Part shown: in pieces, positions 54,904-63,910 of the stretch
Layout of the letters: the number at the start of each line of letters is the position of its first letter
Position numbering within the stretch: position 1 is the stretch's first letter
Origin: Pseudolabrys sp.
Lineage (GTDB): Bacteria > Pseudomonadota > Alphaproteobacteria > Rhizobiales > Xanthobacteraceae
Direction of reading: 5' to 3'
Assembly (NCBI GenBank): GCA_022841665.1
Contig: JALHRB010000014.1
Location: forward strand, 1 to 64,000
Length of the DNA: 64,000 nt
Notes under the pieces: model-generated
What the model was told of the DNA's origin: nothing
The model's database searches: none
What the model saw: the letters and a program-made list of their open reading frames with translations, nothing else
Made by a program: the position numbers and the translations under genes

Positions 54904-56337
54904 TCAAACCTTTGCCGCCTGGTCGAGCGCGGGGCGCCTTGAGAATTGCCGTTCCAAAGCCTTGACGATAGGGCCCATTTTCGAGCCGAGCGAGCCCTTC
55001 ACCATGACGGCGTCGCCGGCGCGCAGAGCTTCAATCACCCTCGGCTCGAGCTCCGCCGCGGTCTCGGCATAGCCGCCCCGAAGGCCGGAGGGAAGAGCCT
55101 CCCAGAGCGCGCGCATCTGCGGCCCGGAGCAATACACAAGATCGATCATTGCGGCGATGAGCGGCGCGGCGAGGCCGGCATGCAAAGCCGGCCCCTGCCC
55201 GCCCAGCTCCAGCATGTCGCCGAGCACGGCGATGCGGCGGCCGCGCGGGCCGAGGCCCGCCTGGCCGAGCAGCGCGATGGCCGCGGCCATGGAAACGGGG
55301 TTGGCGTTGTAGCTCTCGTCGATCAGCAGAACGCTGCCACCGGGCATATCGAGCGTAATGCGGGTGCCGCGGCCGGCGGCGGGCTGCAAGTTGACGAGCG
55401 CCAGCGCGGCGAGCGCAAGGTCGGCGCCGGCGAGCGCAGCGGCCGCCAGCACGGCGAGCGAGTTCATCACCAGATGGCGGCCGGGCGCGCCAAGCTTGTA
55501 GGTGACCGGCTCGCCCAGCACGATGGCCTCGACGGTAGAAGAGTCCGGCTGCAAAGCGCAACGCACCAGCATGACGTCGGCCTCGTCGCCTTCGCCGAAG
55601 GTGACGATGCGCTTGACGTTGGCCGCCTTGGCGGCGGCGGCCAGGCGCGCGAACTGATCGTTGTCGCGGTTGAGTACGGCGGCGCCGCCTTCGACCAAGC
55701 CGGAAAAGATTTCAGCCTTGGCATCGGCGATCTTCTCGACCGAGCCGAAATATTCCAGGTGCACCGGCGCGACGGTGGTGACGATGGCGATGTGCGGGCG
55801 CGCCATCTGCGTCAGCGGCGTGATCTCGCCGGCATGGTTCATGCCGATCTCGTACACCGCGTATCTGGCGGTGGCCGGGCAGCGCGCCAGCGAAAGCGGC
55901 ACGCCCCAGTGGTTGTTGTAGGAGGCGGCGGAAGCGTGCGTCTCGCCGTCGGCGGCGAGCGCCAGGCGCAGCGCCTCTTTGGTCGAGGTCTTGCCGACCG
56001 AGCCGGTGACGGCGATGACCTTGCCCTTGAAACGCGCGCGCCCCGCGCGGCCGAGGTCGCGCAGGGCCTCGAGCACGTCGTCGACCGCGAGCAGCGGCGC
56101 ATCGGCGGCAAAGCGCGCGCGTTGGCTGCGCGCGACCACGGCGAGCGCGGCGCCCGCCTTGAGCGCGGCCTCGACGAAATCATGGCCGTCGCGCACGTCC
56201 TTGAGCGCGAAGAAGGCTTCGCCTTTGGCGATGGTGCGGGTGTCGATGGAGATGCCGGTCACGCTCTCCGGCAGCGCGCCGGATTTCTCCGCGCGCATGG
56301 CGGCGGCCATGTCGGAGGTGGTCCAGAGGGAGGTCAT
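54904..56337 (-). CDS. murF: UDP-N-acetylmuramoyl-tripeptide--D-Ala-D-Ala ligase
   Basis: Mur ligase of 477 residues that attaches the D-Ala-D-Ala dipeptide. It shows [40 protein letters not shown] (ATP loop), [49 protein letters not shown] and [18 protein letters not shown]. The start is ATG at 56337. It lies between murE and mraY, with family C repeat C2 before it. Confidence 0.96.
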   Translation of the reverse strand: MTSLWTTSDMAAAMRAEKSGALPESVTGISIDTRTIAKGEAFFALKDVRDGHDFVEAALKAGAALAVVARSQRARFAADAPLLAVDDVLEALRDLGRAGRARFKGKVIAVTGSVGKTSTKEALRLALAADGETHASAASYNNHWGVPLSLARCPATARYAVYEIGMNHAGEITPLTQMARPHIAIVTTVAPVHLEYFGSVEKIADAKAEIFSGLVEGGAAVLNRDNDQFARLAAAAKAANVKRIVTFGEGDEADVMLVRCALQPDSSTVEAIVLGEPVTYKLGAPGRHLVMNSLAVLAAAALAGADLALAALALVNLQPAAGRGTRITLDMPGGSVLLIDESYNANPVSMAAAIALLGQAGLGPRGRRIAVLGDMLELGGQGPALHAGLAAPLIAAMIDLVYCSGPQMRALWEALPSGLRGGYAETAAELEPRVIEALRAGDAVMVKGSLGSKMGPIVKALERQFSRRPALDQAAKV

Positions 56338-56352
56338 GCGGAAACTCTGACT

Positions 56353-56478
56353 CGTGTCCCGGGCGCAGCGCAGCGTGAAACGATGCGCTGCAGACCCGGG
56401 ACCCCGGTTGAAAAGAGAGAAAGCTGGGTCCCGGGTCTGCGTCGCAACACTGCGTGTTGCAACGCGCCCGGGACACGA
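56353..56478. repeat. Family C palindromic repeat, copy C2, between murE and murF
   Basis: Starts GTGTCCCGGGCGCAGCGCAG and ends CGCGCCCGGGACAC, with inner ACCCGGGACCCC / GGGTCCCGGGT. It shares its left 20+ bases with C1 at 29479. Confidence 0.88.
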
Positions 56479-56491
56479 TGTCCGTATCGCC

Positions 56492-57946
56492 TCATGCCCC
56501 CGTATCCTTCAACGCTTCGGCCACCGCCTCGTGATCCGAAAAATGCACCGTGCGGTCGCGCAGAATCTGGCCGGTTTCATGGCCCTTGCCGGCGACCAGC
56601 AGCACGTCCCCGGCTTTCAGCGCGGCAACGCCCGCACGGATCGCTTCGGCGCGGTCGCCGATCTCGCGCGCGCCGGGCGCGGCGGCGAGAATCTCGGCGC
56701 GGATCGCGGCCGGGTCCTCGCTGCGTGGGTTGTCGTCGGTGACGATGACGAGGTCGGCGTTCTCGGCGGCGATGCGGCCCATGATCGGGCGCTTGCCCGC
56801 GTCGCGGTCGCCGCCGCAGCCGAACACGACCACGAGCTTGCCGCTGGCGTAAGGACGCAGCGCGGCGAGCGCCTTGGCGAGCGCGTCGGGCTTGTGCGCG
56901 TAGTCGATGAAGATAGGCGCGCCGTTGCGCTCGCCGGCGAATTCGAGCCGGCCCTTGGCGCCTTCCAGCTTCTCCAGCGCGGCGAAGACCGAACGCGGAT
57001 CGCCGCCGGTGGCGATGGCGAGCCCGGCGGCGACCGCCGCGTTCTGCACCTGGAAGCCGCCGACCAAAGGCAGCCGCACATTGTAGTGATGGCCGGCGTG
57101 CACGAACTGCACGACCTGCGCAAAGGCCTCGATGGTGCCGCCGGCAAGCCGGATGCCCTCGCCCTTCGCGCCGACGGTGATGAGCTTGAGGCCGCGTTCT
57201 TTCGCCGCCGCGACCACCGCGCCTGAATGTTCGTCGTCGGCATTGATCACCGCCGTGCCGTTCGCGACGACCAGATCGTTGAACAAACGCAGCTTGGCGG
57301 CGAGATAGGCTTCCATCGTCGGGTGGTAGTCGAGATGGTCGCGCGATAGATTGGTGAAGGCGCCGGCGGCGACGCGCACGCCGTCGAGCCGGTGCTGGTC
57401 GAGGCCGTGCGAGGACGCTTCGAGCGCGAGATGGGTGACGCCCTCGCCCGCGAGCGCATCGAGCGTGCGATGCAGCTCGATCGGATCGGGCGTGGTGAGC
57501 GAGCCGTAGACCTCGCCTTTGGGCGAGACGACGCCGACGGTGCCGACGCTCGCCGCCTGGCGGCCGAGCGCGCTCCAGATCTGGCGCAGGAAGGCGGCGA
57601 CCGAGGTCTTGCCGCTGGTGCCGGTGACGGCGGCGACGGTCGAGGGCTGGCGCGGGAAGAACTTGGCGGCGGCGAGCGCGAGCGCGCGGCGCACGTTTTT
57701 GGCCTCGATGAAGGCGACGTGCGGCGGCAGCGCCGGCGTGCGCTCGGCCATCACGGCGGCGGCGCCGTTCGCCACCGCCTGCGGCACGAAAGAAAGCCCG
57801 TCCGCCTTGGTGCCGGGCACGGCGACGAACAGGTCGCCCGGCTTCACCTTGCGGCTGTCGGACGCAATGCCGGTGAGCGCCACGTCCGCAAAGCGGGGAT
57901 CGAAGCGGGTCTCTTCGAGGGCGAGGTCGGCGAGTTTCATCGGCAT
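56492..57946 (-). CDS. murE: UDP-MurNAc-L-Ala-D-Glu--2,6-diaminopimelate ligase
   Basis: Mur ligase of 484 residues that adds meso-diaminopimelate. It shows GIASDSRKVKPGDLFVAVPG, VAAVTGTSGKTSVAAFLRQI (ATP loop), LTTPDPIELHRTLDALAGEG and ALEASSHGLDQHRLDGVRVA. The specificity loop TDDNPRSEDPAAIRAEIL carries the DNPR motif of the DAP-adding enzyme. The start is ATG at 57946 (MPMKLADLALEE). It lies between ftsI and murF. Confidence 0.97.
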   Translation of the reverse strand: MPMKLADLALEETRFDPRFADVALTGIASDSRKVKPGDLFVAVPGTKADGLSFVPQAVANGAAAVMAERTPALPPHVAFIEAKNVRRALALAAAKFFPRQPSTVAAVTGTSGKTSVAAFLRQIWSALGRQAASVGTVGVVSPKGEVYGSLTTPDPIELHRTLDALAGEGVTHLALEASSHGLDQHRLDGVRVAAGAFTNLSRDHLDYHPTMEAYLAAKLRLFNDLVVANGTAVINADDEHSGAVVAAAKERGLKLITVGAKGEGIRLAGGTIEAFAQVVQFVHAGHHYNVRLPLVGGFQVQNAAVAAGLAIATGGDPRSVFAALEKLEGAKGRLEFAGERNGAPIFIDYAHKPDALAKALAALRPYASGKLVVVFGCGGDRDAGKRPIMGRIAAENADLVIVTDDNPRSEDPAAIRAEILAAAPGAREIGDRAEAIRAGVAALKAGDVLLVAGKGHETGQILRDRTVHFSDHEAVAEALKDTGA

Positions 57947-57964
57947 CGAACGGTCGATTCTCCG

Positions 57965-58100
57965 TTCCCTTTCCCTGCAAGGGGGAGGGTCAGGGAGGGG
58001 GTCTCACAAGTACTGAAATCGCGCAACTTCAAGATGACCCCCACCCGCCCGCCGTCGCTCCGCTTCGGCGGGCGCCCGCCCCCCTTGAGGGGGAGGTTAA
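57965..58100. repeat. Family B palindromic repeat, copy B9, between ftsI and murE
   Basis: Starts TTCCCTTTCCCTGCAAGGGG and ends CCCCTTGAGGGGGAGGTTAA, with an inner GGGAGGGGGT / ACCCCCACCC pair. Its right end overlaps the stop codon of ftsI. Confidence 0.88.
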
Positions 58101-59833
58101 GGAGAAGACGTGTTGGCCAGAATCAACTGGTCGGCCTTGGGCAATTCGAAGCGCGGCGCGATGTCGAGCAGCGGCGCGATTCGCGCGATCACCTTGCCGG
58201 CGACCGGGCCGGCGTTCCAGCCGGCGGTGGCGTAGCCATGCGTCTCCGGCGTCGGCTGCGGCTCGTCCAGCATGATCAGGATCAGGTAGCGCGGCTTGTC
58301 CGCCGGCAGCACCGCCATGAAGTCGGTCAAGAGCTTGGTCTTGGAATAGCGGCCGTTGATCACCTTTTCGGCCGTGCCGGTCTTGCCGCCGATGTAGTAG
58401 CCGGCGACGTTGGCCTTGGCGGCGCTGCCCTTCTCGGCGTTGAGCCGCATCAGGTAGCGCATTTTCTGGCTGGTCTCGGGCTTGAGCACCTGCTTGGCGA
58501 GCGCCTTGGTTTCTTGCGGGCTGCGCTTGAGGAAGGTCGGCGGAATGAGCAGGCCGCCGTTGACGGTGGCCGCGATACCCATCACCGCCTGCAAGGGCGC
58601 CACCGACAGGCCGTGGCCGAAGGCGATGGTCACGGTGTTCAGCTCGCCCCAGCGCTTGGGCACGATCGGCTCGGCGCTCTCCGGCAGTTCGGTGCGCAGG
58701 CGGTCGAGCTGGCCCATCTTCTTGAGGAACCACTTGTGGTGCTCGACGCCGAGGAACAGCGCGCTGCGCGCGGTGCCGATGTTCGACGAGTAGGTGAAAA
58801 TCTCGGGGATGGTCAGCACGCGCTTCTGCGCGTGATAGTCGTTGATGGTGAACTTGCCGTAGCGCAGCGGCACGCGCGCGTCGAAGGTCGAGTTGAGGTT
58901 GATCCTGCCGCTGTCGAGCGCCATCGCGAGCGTGAGCGCCTTGAAGGTCGAGCCCATCTCGTAGACGCCGGTGGTGAGGCGGTTGATGCGGGTCGGGTCG
59001 TTGGCGTCACGCGGGTTGTTCGGGTCGTAGTCGGGCTCCGACACCATGGCGACGATCTCGCCGGTGTTGACGTCGGTGATCAGGCCGGCGGCGGCCTTGG
59101 CCTTGTACTTCTCGCGCGCCTTCACCAGTTCGTCGCGCAGCGCGAACTGCACGCGCAGGTCGACGGCGAGCTCGACCGGCTTCTGCAGCCGGTCGGTGGC
59201 GAGCCCGGCCATGTGCAGCGCGGCGAGCCCCTGCCCGTCCAGCCATTTCTCGATGCCGGCGATGCCCTGGTTGTCGATGTTGACGTGGCCGATCTGGTGA
59301 CTGACCACGGGGCCGTGCGGATAGACGCGCTTGTTCTCGGTGAGGAAGCCGACGCCGGGAATGCCGAGACGGTGGATATCGACCTGCTGCTTGGGCGTGA
59401 TCTCGCGCTTGAGCCAGACGAAGCCGCGCTTGGACGACAGCCGCTCGCGCACTTCGTTGGCGTCGAGGTCGGGCAGCGTGGCGGTGAGCAGTTCCACCGC
59501 CTCATCGACGTCGATCAGCTTGCGCGGCTCGGCAAAGAGCGAGGGCGACTTGACGTCGGTGGCGATGATCTCGCCGTTGCGGTCGAGGATGTCCGGGCGC
59601 GCGGTAGCGACGGCGTCCTGGCCGACGCTGCGGCGCCCACCATGCGCGTCGCTCGCGGTGGCGAACATTACCAGACGCAGCGCGATGACACCGTAGATGA
59701 CGGCGAAGGCGACGACGGCGAGCCCGAGCCGCGCCTTGGCCTTGACGTTGCGGTCGACGCGATGGCCATAAAGCACCGAGCGCAGCCAGCGCTGCCAGCG
59801 CGTTTCGCCTTTGGGGTGCGCGATCGCCTGCAT
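58097..59833 (-). CDS. ftsI: Septal penicillin-binding protein (FtsI/PBP3)
   Basis: Division transpeptidase of 578 residues. It has a cytoplasmic tail, one membrane helix near 38-58 (LAVVAFAVIYGVIALRLVMF), a PBP dimer domain (ILDRNGEIIATDVKSPSLF) and a transpeptidase domain. Active-site motifs are GSTFK (Ser at about 295), YSSNIGTA and GGKTGTAEK. The ATG at 59833 has GGTGAG upstream. A GTG at 59842 overlapping the ftsL stop (GTGA) would add three residues. It follows ftsL and precedes murE. Confidence 0.95.
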   Translation of the reverse strand: MQAIAHPKGETRWQRWLRSVLYGHRVDRNVKAKARLGLAVVAFAVIYGVIALRLVMFATASDAHGGRRSVGQDAVATARPDILDRNGEIIATDVKSPSLFAEPRKLIDVDEAVELLTATLPDLDANEVRERLSSKRGFVWLKREITPKQQVDIHRLGIPGVGFLTENKRVYPHGPVVSHQIGHVNIDNQGIAGIEKWLDGQGLAALHMAGLATDRLQKPVELAVDLRVQFALRDELVKAREKYKAKAAAGLITDVNTGEIVAMVSEPDYDPNNPRDANDPTRINRLTTGVYEMGSTFKALTLAMALDSGRINLNSTFDARVPLRYGKFTINDYHAQKRVLTIPEIFTYSSNIGTARSALFLGVEHHKWFLKKMGQLDRLRTELPESAEPIVPKRWGELNTVTIAFGHGLSVAPLQAVMGIAATVNGGLLIPPTFLKRSPQETKALAKQVLKPETSQKMRYLMRLNAEKGSAAKANVAGYYIGGKTGTAEKVINGRYSKTKLLTDFMAVLPADKPRYLILIMLDEPQPTPETHGYATAGWNAGPVAGKVIARIAPLLDIAPRFELPKADQLILANTSSP

Positions 59834-59838
59834 TGCGC

Positions 59839-60201
59839 TCACCGCCTTGGCGCCGGCAGGCTGCCGGTCGCCTCGGAGGGCGCGATCATGGCGCCGATCG
59901 GGTCGCTCACCGGCGGCACCACGAGCAGCGGCCGGTCCGGCAGCCGGTCGAAGCTGTCGAACTGCGTCGGCTGCACCGGCTTGAGCGCGAGATGGCGTTC
60001 GGCCAGGCCCTGGATGCGGGCGGGCGTGTCGAGCCGCGCCCATTCGGCGCGCAGCACGGCGATGGCGTTGCGCTCCTGGCGAATCTCGGCGCGCAGCTTG
60101 GCGACGCGCTCGGCCTGCAGCGTGGAATCGAACTTGATCTTGTAGACGAGCGAGGCCGCCAGGATCAGCGCGCCGATCACCAAGATGTTGACGAGGCGCA
60201 T
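59839..60201 (-). CDS. ftsL: Cell division protein FtsL
   Basis: Small bitopic protein of 120 residues with one membrane helix (LVNILVIGALILAASLVYKI) and a leucine-zipper-like coiled coil, AERVAKLRAEIRQERNAIAV then LRAEWARLDTPARIQGLAER. A Pro-rich tail follows. The ARLDTPARIQ-LAERHL stretch is typical of alphaproteobacterial FtsL. It starts two bases after rsmH ends and is coupled to ftsI. Confidence 0.93.
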   Translation of the reverse strand: MRLVNILVIGALILAASLVYKIKFDSTLQAERVAKLRAEIRQERNAIAVLRAEWARLDTPARIQGLAERHLALKPVQPTQFDSFDRLPDRPLLVVPPVSDPIGAMIAPSEATGSLPAPRR

Positions 60202-60203
60202 GA

Positions 60204-61235
60204 TCAGCGTCCCTTCAACACGGCCGCGAGCGACGGCAGCCGCGGCAGGAGCTCGGTGGCGTCGCCGCGATGGGCGGGCGCGTCCGTGCGCGCGCCGGCG
60301 CGCAGCTTGGCGGAACGGGCGCGCGGGTTGCGCGCGATCTCGTCCTCATCGGCGACCACGGGGCGCTTGGTGAGGATGGTGAAGCTCGGCGGCGCGCGCT
60401 TGACCTCGGGCGCATGGCGCGAGCCGCCGCGCGTCTCGGCGCGGCCGGCAAGGAACGTCTTGACGATGCGGTCCTCGAGCGAATGGAAGGACACCACGAC
60501 CAGCCGGCCGCCGGGCTTGAGAATTTTTTCGGCCGCGACCAGCGCCGCGACCAGTTCGCCCAACTCGTCGTTGACGAAGATGCGCAGCGCCTGGAACGTG
60601 CGCGTGGCCGGATGGATCTCGTGCGGCTTGGACCGCACCACCGAAGCGACGATGTCGGCGAGCGCCTTGGTGGTCTCGATGCGCACCTCGGCGCGCGCCT
60701 TGACGATGGCGCGGGCGATGACGCGCGAGAAGCGCTCCTCGCCAAGGAGATAGATGATGCTGGCGAGGTCGCGCTCGCTCGCCGCATTGACGACATCGGC
60801 CGCGCTGGCGCCTTCCGCGCCCATGCGCATGTCGAGCGGGCCGTCGTGGCGGAAGGAGAAGCCGCGCTCGGGCCGGTCGAGCTGCATCGAGGAAACGCCG
60901 ATGTCGAGCACGACGCCGTCGACCTGCGCGTGACCGCAGTCGGCGGCGACGGCGTCCAGGTTGGAAAAGCGGTCTTCGACCAGCGTGAGGCGGCCTTTGG
61001 CCTGCTCGACCAGGTCGGCGCCGAGGGCGATGGCGCTCTGGTCGCGGTCGATGCCGATCACCGTGCAATCGGCGGCGGCAAGGATGGCGCGCGTGTAGCC
61101 GCCGGCGCCGAAGGTGCCGTCGATGTAGACGCCGCCGTCCCTGGGGTCGAGATGTGCGAGTACGGACGCATAGAGCACGGGAATGTGGAGGGCCGGTCCG
61201 CCAGCGACAGCAGAGCCGCCGCCGCCCGCCGTCAT
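60204..61235 (-). CDS. rsmH: 16S rRNA m4C1402 methyltransferase
   Basis: SAM-dependent enzyme (formerly MraW) of 343 residues. It shows [80 protein letters not shown] and [20 protein letters not shown]. The ATG at 61235 overlaps the mraZ stop (ATGA), which fixes the start. The open frame continues upstream over mraZ but is not coding. Confidence 0.96.
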   Translation of the reverse strand: MTAGGGGSAVAGGPALHIPVLYASVLAHLDPRDGGVYIDGTFGAGGYTRAILAAADCTVIGIDRDQSAIALGADLVEQAKGRLTLVEDRFSNLDAVAADCGHAQVDGVVLDIGVSSMQLDRPERGFSFRHDGPLDMRMGAEGASAADVVNAASERDLASIIYLLGEERFSRVIARAIVKARAEVRIETTKALADIVASVVRSKPHEIHPATRTFQALRIFVNDELGELVAALVAAEKILKPGGRLVVVSFHSLEDRIVKTFLAGRAETRGGSRHAPEVKRAPPSFTILTKRPVVADEDEIARNPRARSAKLRAGARTDAPAHRGDATELLPRLPSLAAVLKGR

Positions 61236-61711
61236 TCCCGTGCTCCTGACGCGTCGCGCGCCGCCACCCGGGAGCTCAGCTCGGCCTTGAGCGCGCGCAC
61301 CTTTTGGGTGGCCTCCGCGAGCTCGTTCTGGAACCGGCCGGGCTCCCAGATCTGAAACTTGTGACCCAAGCCTACGAACGTCACTGCGTCGGCGATGCCG
61401 GCGTGGCGCTTCAAGCGATCGCCCAAGTTCACGCGGCCCTCGGTGTCGATCTTGCACATCTCGCTCGCGCCGTAGAGCGCCAGCGCGAACTGCTCGCGCT
61501 CTTCCGAGTAAGGGGCATAGCGCGCGATCAACGCCTCGATCTCCGACATCAGCGCCCGGCCGCCGGCATCGATCGCCGGACGGTCCAAGGCCGGATAGCA
61601 ATACAGACCCTCGACACCGTCGCGGCTGACCACCGATCGGAATGAAGCGGGAATCGAGACGCGTCCCTTGGAGTCGAGCCGCAGCGTGACGTTGCCCACG
61701 AAGCGGTCCAT
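61232..61711 (-). CDS. mraZ: Transcriptional regulator MraZ
   Basis: First gene of the dcw cluster, 159 residues, made of two AbrB-like swapped-hairpin halves. Each has a DxxGR motif: [19 protein letters not shown] near residue 10 and [20 protein letters not shown] near 85. MraZ forms ring oligomers and represses its own promoter. The ATG at 61711 ([13 protein letters not shown]) is the conventional start. An extension to 61750 lacks homology character. Confidence 0.94.
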   Translation of the reverse strand: MDRFVGNVTLRLDSKGRVSIPASFRSVVSRDGVEGLYCYPALDRPAIDAGGRALMSEIEALIARYAPYSEEREQFALALYGASEMCKIDTEGRVNLGDRLKRHAGIADAVTFVGLGHKFQIWEPGRFQNELAEATQKVRALKAELSSRVAARDASGARE

Positions 61712-61818
61712 TTCCCGCACCCAACGCCGACCGGACGCTACTAGCCGCAAGGCCTCCCGGAGCTGCCGGCGCGCCCGCCCGTTTCCCGGCCGGGCCGCCC
61801 GCGCATCTCGCTAGGTCG

Positions 61819-61853
61819 TGGGATATCATGGGATATTATGGGCGTCAATGGAA
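61819..61853 (-). promoter_or_regulatory. mraZ promoter with four MraZ-type operator boxes
   Basis: TGGG boxes begin at 61819, 61829 and 61839, with a weaker TGGA at 61849. They are exactly 10 bp apart with 5 bp spacers, the layout of MraZ-binding repeats. A minus-strand -35-like TTGACG (61848-61843) and a weak -10 TATCCC (61825-61820), with a 17 bp spacer, overlap the boxes. They lie about 110-140 bp upstream of mraZ, consistent with autorepression. The boxes read TGGG on the strand opposite to mraZ. Confidence 0.72.
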
Positions 61854-62127
61854 TGACTGCGCCCCGCCGCCCCCGTTCTGGACGCCGGCGCACTGCGAAC
61901 CGTCTGGGCTTTATTAATGTCCTTTAAACTTAAGGATTTGTTGCCGGCGGCCGTTTTTCACCCACGCCCGGCGGCGCGCGCGAAGTTCCTGCATTGCGCG
62001 CGGCGCGCAGGGGACCGGCGCGCGTCACAAGGGAACAGAGGATTCCATCAGGCGTTGCCGCGTCAGGCGACGCGTGTGTCGCCTATGACGCGCGATGTTC
62101 CCTCGCCCCAAAAAAGGAGGCACTCAG

Positions 62128-62691
62128 ATGATGAAGCAGTTGATGATCGGCGCGGCCGCCGCCGCGCTCATGGTCTCGGCCGCCTCGGCGCAGTCGCCGA
62201 GCCCGCCCGCCAGCTCCGGCTCTCCCCCCGCCGCGCAAAGCACGCCCGCGCCGGCGTCCAGCGCCACCACGCCCGCACCGGCGAGCGCCGGCGACAACGC
62301 GGCGATGGTGTCGTCGCAGAAGCCCGATCAATGGATGGCGTCCTCGTTCAAAGGCACCGACGTGGTCGGCGCCGACGACAAGAAGATTGGCGACATCAGC
62401 GACATCCTGTTCAACAAGGACGGCAAGATCGACGCCTTCGTAGTGGCCGTCGGCGGCTTCCTCGGCATGGGCGCCAAGGAAGTGGCTCTGCCGCCGACCG
62501 CCTTCCAGGTCATGGCCGGCGACAAGTCGAAGGGCGAAGCCGACAAGCTCAAGGTCTCGACGACCCAGGACCAGCTCAAGCAGGCGCAGAACTTCACGCG
62601 CTATGAGCCGCCGCGTGCGACCACGACCGGCGCAGGACCGGGCGGCGCGGGCAGCCGTCCGTCGACCAACACGCCGCCGACCGGCCGCTGA
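62128..62691 (+). CDS. Secreted PRC-barrel domain protein
   Basis: Protein of 187 residues with a signal peptide (KQLMIGAAAAALMVSAASAQ), a Ser/Pro/Ala-rich linker to about residue 60, and a PRC-barrel domain: WMASSFKGTDVVGADDKKIG, DISDILFNKDGKIDAFVVAV, GGFLGMGAKEVALPPTAFQV. The tail is Gly/Pro-rich. The ATG at 62128 has AAGGAGG eight bases upstream. It is transcribed divergently from mraZ, with about 270 bp of shared leader beyond the operator. It is common in Hyphomicrobiales with unknown function, perhaps envelope stress. Confidence 0.85.
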   Translation: MMKQLMIGAAAAALMVSAASAQSPSPPASSGSPPAAQSTPAPASSATTPAPASAGDNAAMVSSQKPDQWMASSFKGTDVVGADDKKIGDISDILFNKDGKIDAFVVAVGGFLGMGAKEVALPPTAFQVMAGDKSKGEADKLKVSTTQDQLKQAQNFTRYEPPRATTTGAGPGGAGSRPSTNTPPTGR

Positions 62692-62859
62692 CGCGCGCCG
62701 GTTTGCGACATCAATAAAGCGCGGTCCGCATGAGTGGTAAATTCATGCGGGCCGCGCCTGCGTCCGTCGCATGGCCGGCGCCCGCGACCTTGCTTTTTCC
62801 CCACCGACGCGGTGAATAATCTGCCTGTTCCCCCGAATCGGTTTACCCGCAGCACCGGC

Positions 62860-63645
62860 ATGTCCGCATTCCAACCGGATTCATTCGTCGTCGCCGACCT
62901 CGCGCCGTCGCCGAATTTCGACGCGCGCGCGGACGGGCGGGCGCCTGACATGATCCTGCTGCACTACACCGGCATGCGGACCGGCGAGGAAGCGCTGGCG
63001 CGGCTGACCAGCGCGGACAGCAAAGTGTCGTCGCACTACGTCGTGTTCGAGGACGGCCGCATCGTGCAATGCGTGCCGGAAGACCTGCGCGCCTGGCACG
63101 CCGGCGTGTCGTCCTGGGCCGGCGAGACGGACATCAACTCAGCGTCGATCGGGATCGAGATCGTCAACCCCGGTCATGAATTCGGCTACCGCGACTTTCC
63201 GCTGCGGCAGATCGCGGCCGTGATCGCGCTATGCAAATCGATCCTGACCCGGCGCGGCCCGATCTCGCCCGACCGCGTGCTCGGCCATTCCGACGTCGCG
63301 CCCGCGCGCAAGCAGGATCCGGGCGAGCGCTTTCCCTGGGAGCTGTTGAGCGAGTCCGGCATCGGCCATTGGGTGCGCGCGGCGCCGCTCAACCTCGAAG
63401 GCCTGAGCATGCAATTGGGCGACCGCGGCGAGGCGGTCGGGCGCCTGCAGCGCATGCTGGCGAGCTACGGCTACGGCATCGAGGACACCGGTCACTATGA
63501 CGAGGCGACGCGCGACGTGGTGACCGCGTTCCAGCGCCACTTCCGCCAAGCGCGGGTGGACGGCATCGCCGATCCCTCGACCCTGCTCACGCTGCGCGCG
63601 CTCACCGAGACGCGGCCGGCGACGATCGGGCCTGCCGCCGCCTGA
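62860..63645 (+). CDS. N-acetylmuramoyl-L-alanine amidase (AmpD/AmiD-like)
   Basis: Zinc amidase of 261 residues. The Amidase_2 domain occupies about 15-165, with MILLHYTGMRTGEEAL (zinc His), DLRAWHAGVSSWAGETDINS (His), ASIGIEIVNPGHEFGYRDFP (Glu) and VLGHSDVAPARKQDPGERFP (His and Asp). A C-terminal peptidoglycan-binding domain follows (LGDRGEAVGRLQRMLASYGY, VVTAFQRHFRQARVDGIADP). No signal peptide is evident, so it may act on recycled anhydro-muropeptides in the cytoplasm. The ATG at 62860 (MSAFQPDSF) is chosen over an in-frame ATG at 62734. Confidence 0.92.
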   Translation: MSAFQPDSFVVADLAPSPNFDARADGRAPDMILLHYTGMRTGEEALARLTSADSKVSSHYVVFEDGRIVQCVPEDLRAWHAGVSSWAGETDINSASIGIEIVNPGHEFGYRDFPLRQIAAVIALCKSILTRRGPISPDRVLGHSDVAPARKQDPGERFPWELLSESGIGHWVRAAPLNLEGLSMQLGDRGEAVGRLQRMLASYGYGIEDTGHYDEATRDVVTAFQRHFRQARVDGIADPSTLLTLRALTETRPATIGPAAA

Positions 63646-63767
63646 ACCGCCGAAATGGGGCGCGGCAGCGGCCCGAAATCGCCGAGAATCCCGATTTTGG
63701 CCCCATAGACGGCCCCAAATCACCGCATCGGGGCGGCAAGGTGCCCGTTCTTCATCTTGAGCCTCCC

Positions 63768-63805
63768 GCCCGGGCCTGTCCCTCCCCGACAGGTCCGGGC
63801 TTTTT
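63768..63805 (+). terminator. Strong rho-independent terminator
   Basis: Thirteen-base stem, GCCCGGGCCTGTC / GACAGGTCCGGGC with one G-T mismatch, a seven-base loop, then TTTTT. It lies 120 bp after the amidase stop. The intervening 63646-63767 has no gene that I can support. Confidence 0.85.
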
Positions 63806-63806
63806 C

Positions 63807-63846
63807 TGCCTCGCGCCGGCGGACTTTTTTTGCCTCGCGCCGGCGG
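63807..63846. repeat. Short tandem duplication before rnpB
   Basis: TGCCTCGCGCCGGCGG occurs at 63807-63822 and again at 63831-63846, each followed by a T-rich stretch. It probably arose by slippage and has no assigned function. Confidence 0.7.
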
Positions 63847-63910
63847 GCTGGTTTTTGACGTCAGGCACGAGGCTTGACGGGGGGCCCCGGGAACCCCATC
63901 CCTATCTTGT

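Noticed and set aside
63646-63767. Possible small RNA ending at the terminator at 63768
   Set aside because: No promoter-like sequence or conserved fold could be supported. The terminator may simply serve the amidase gene.
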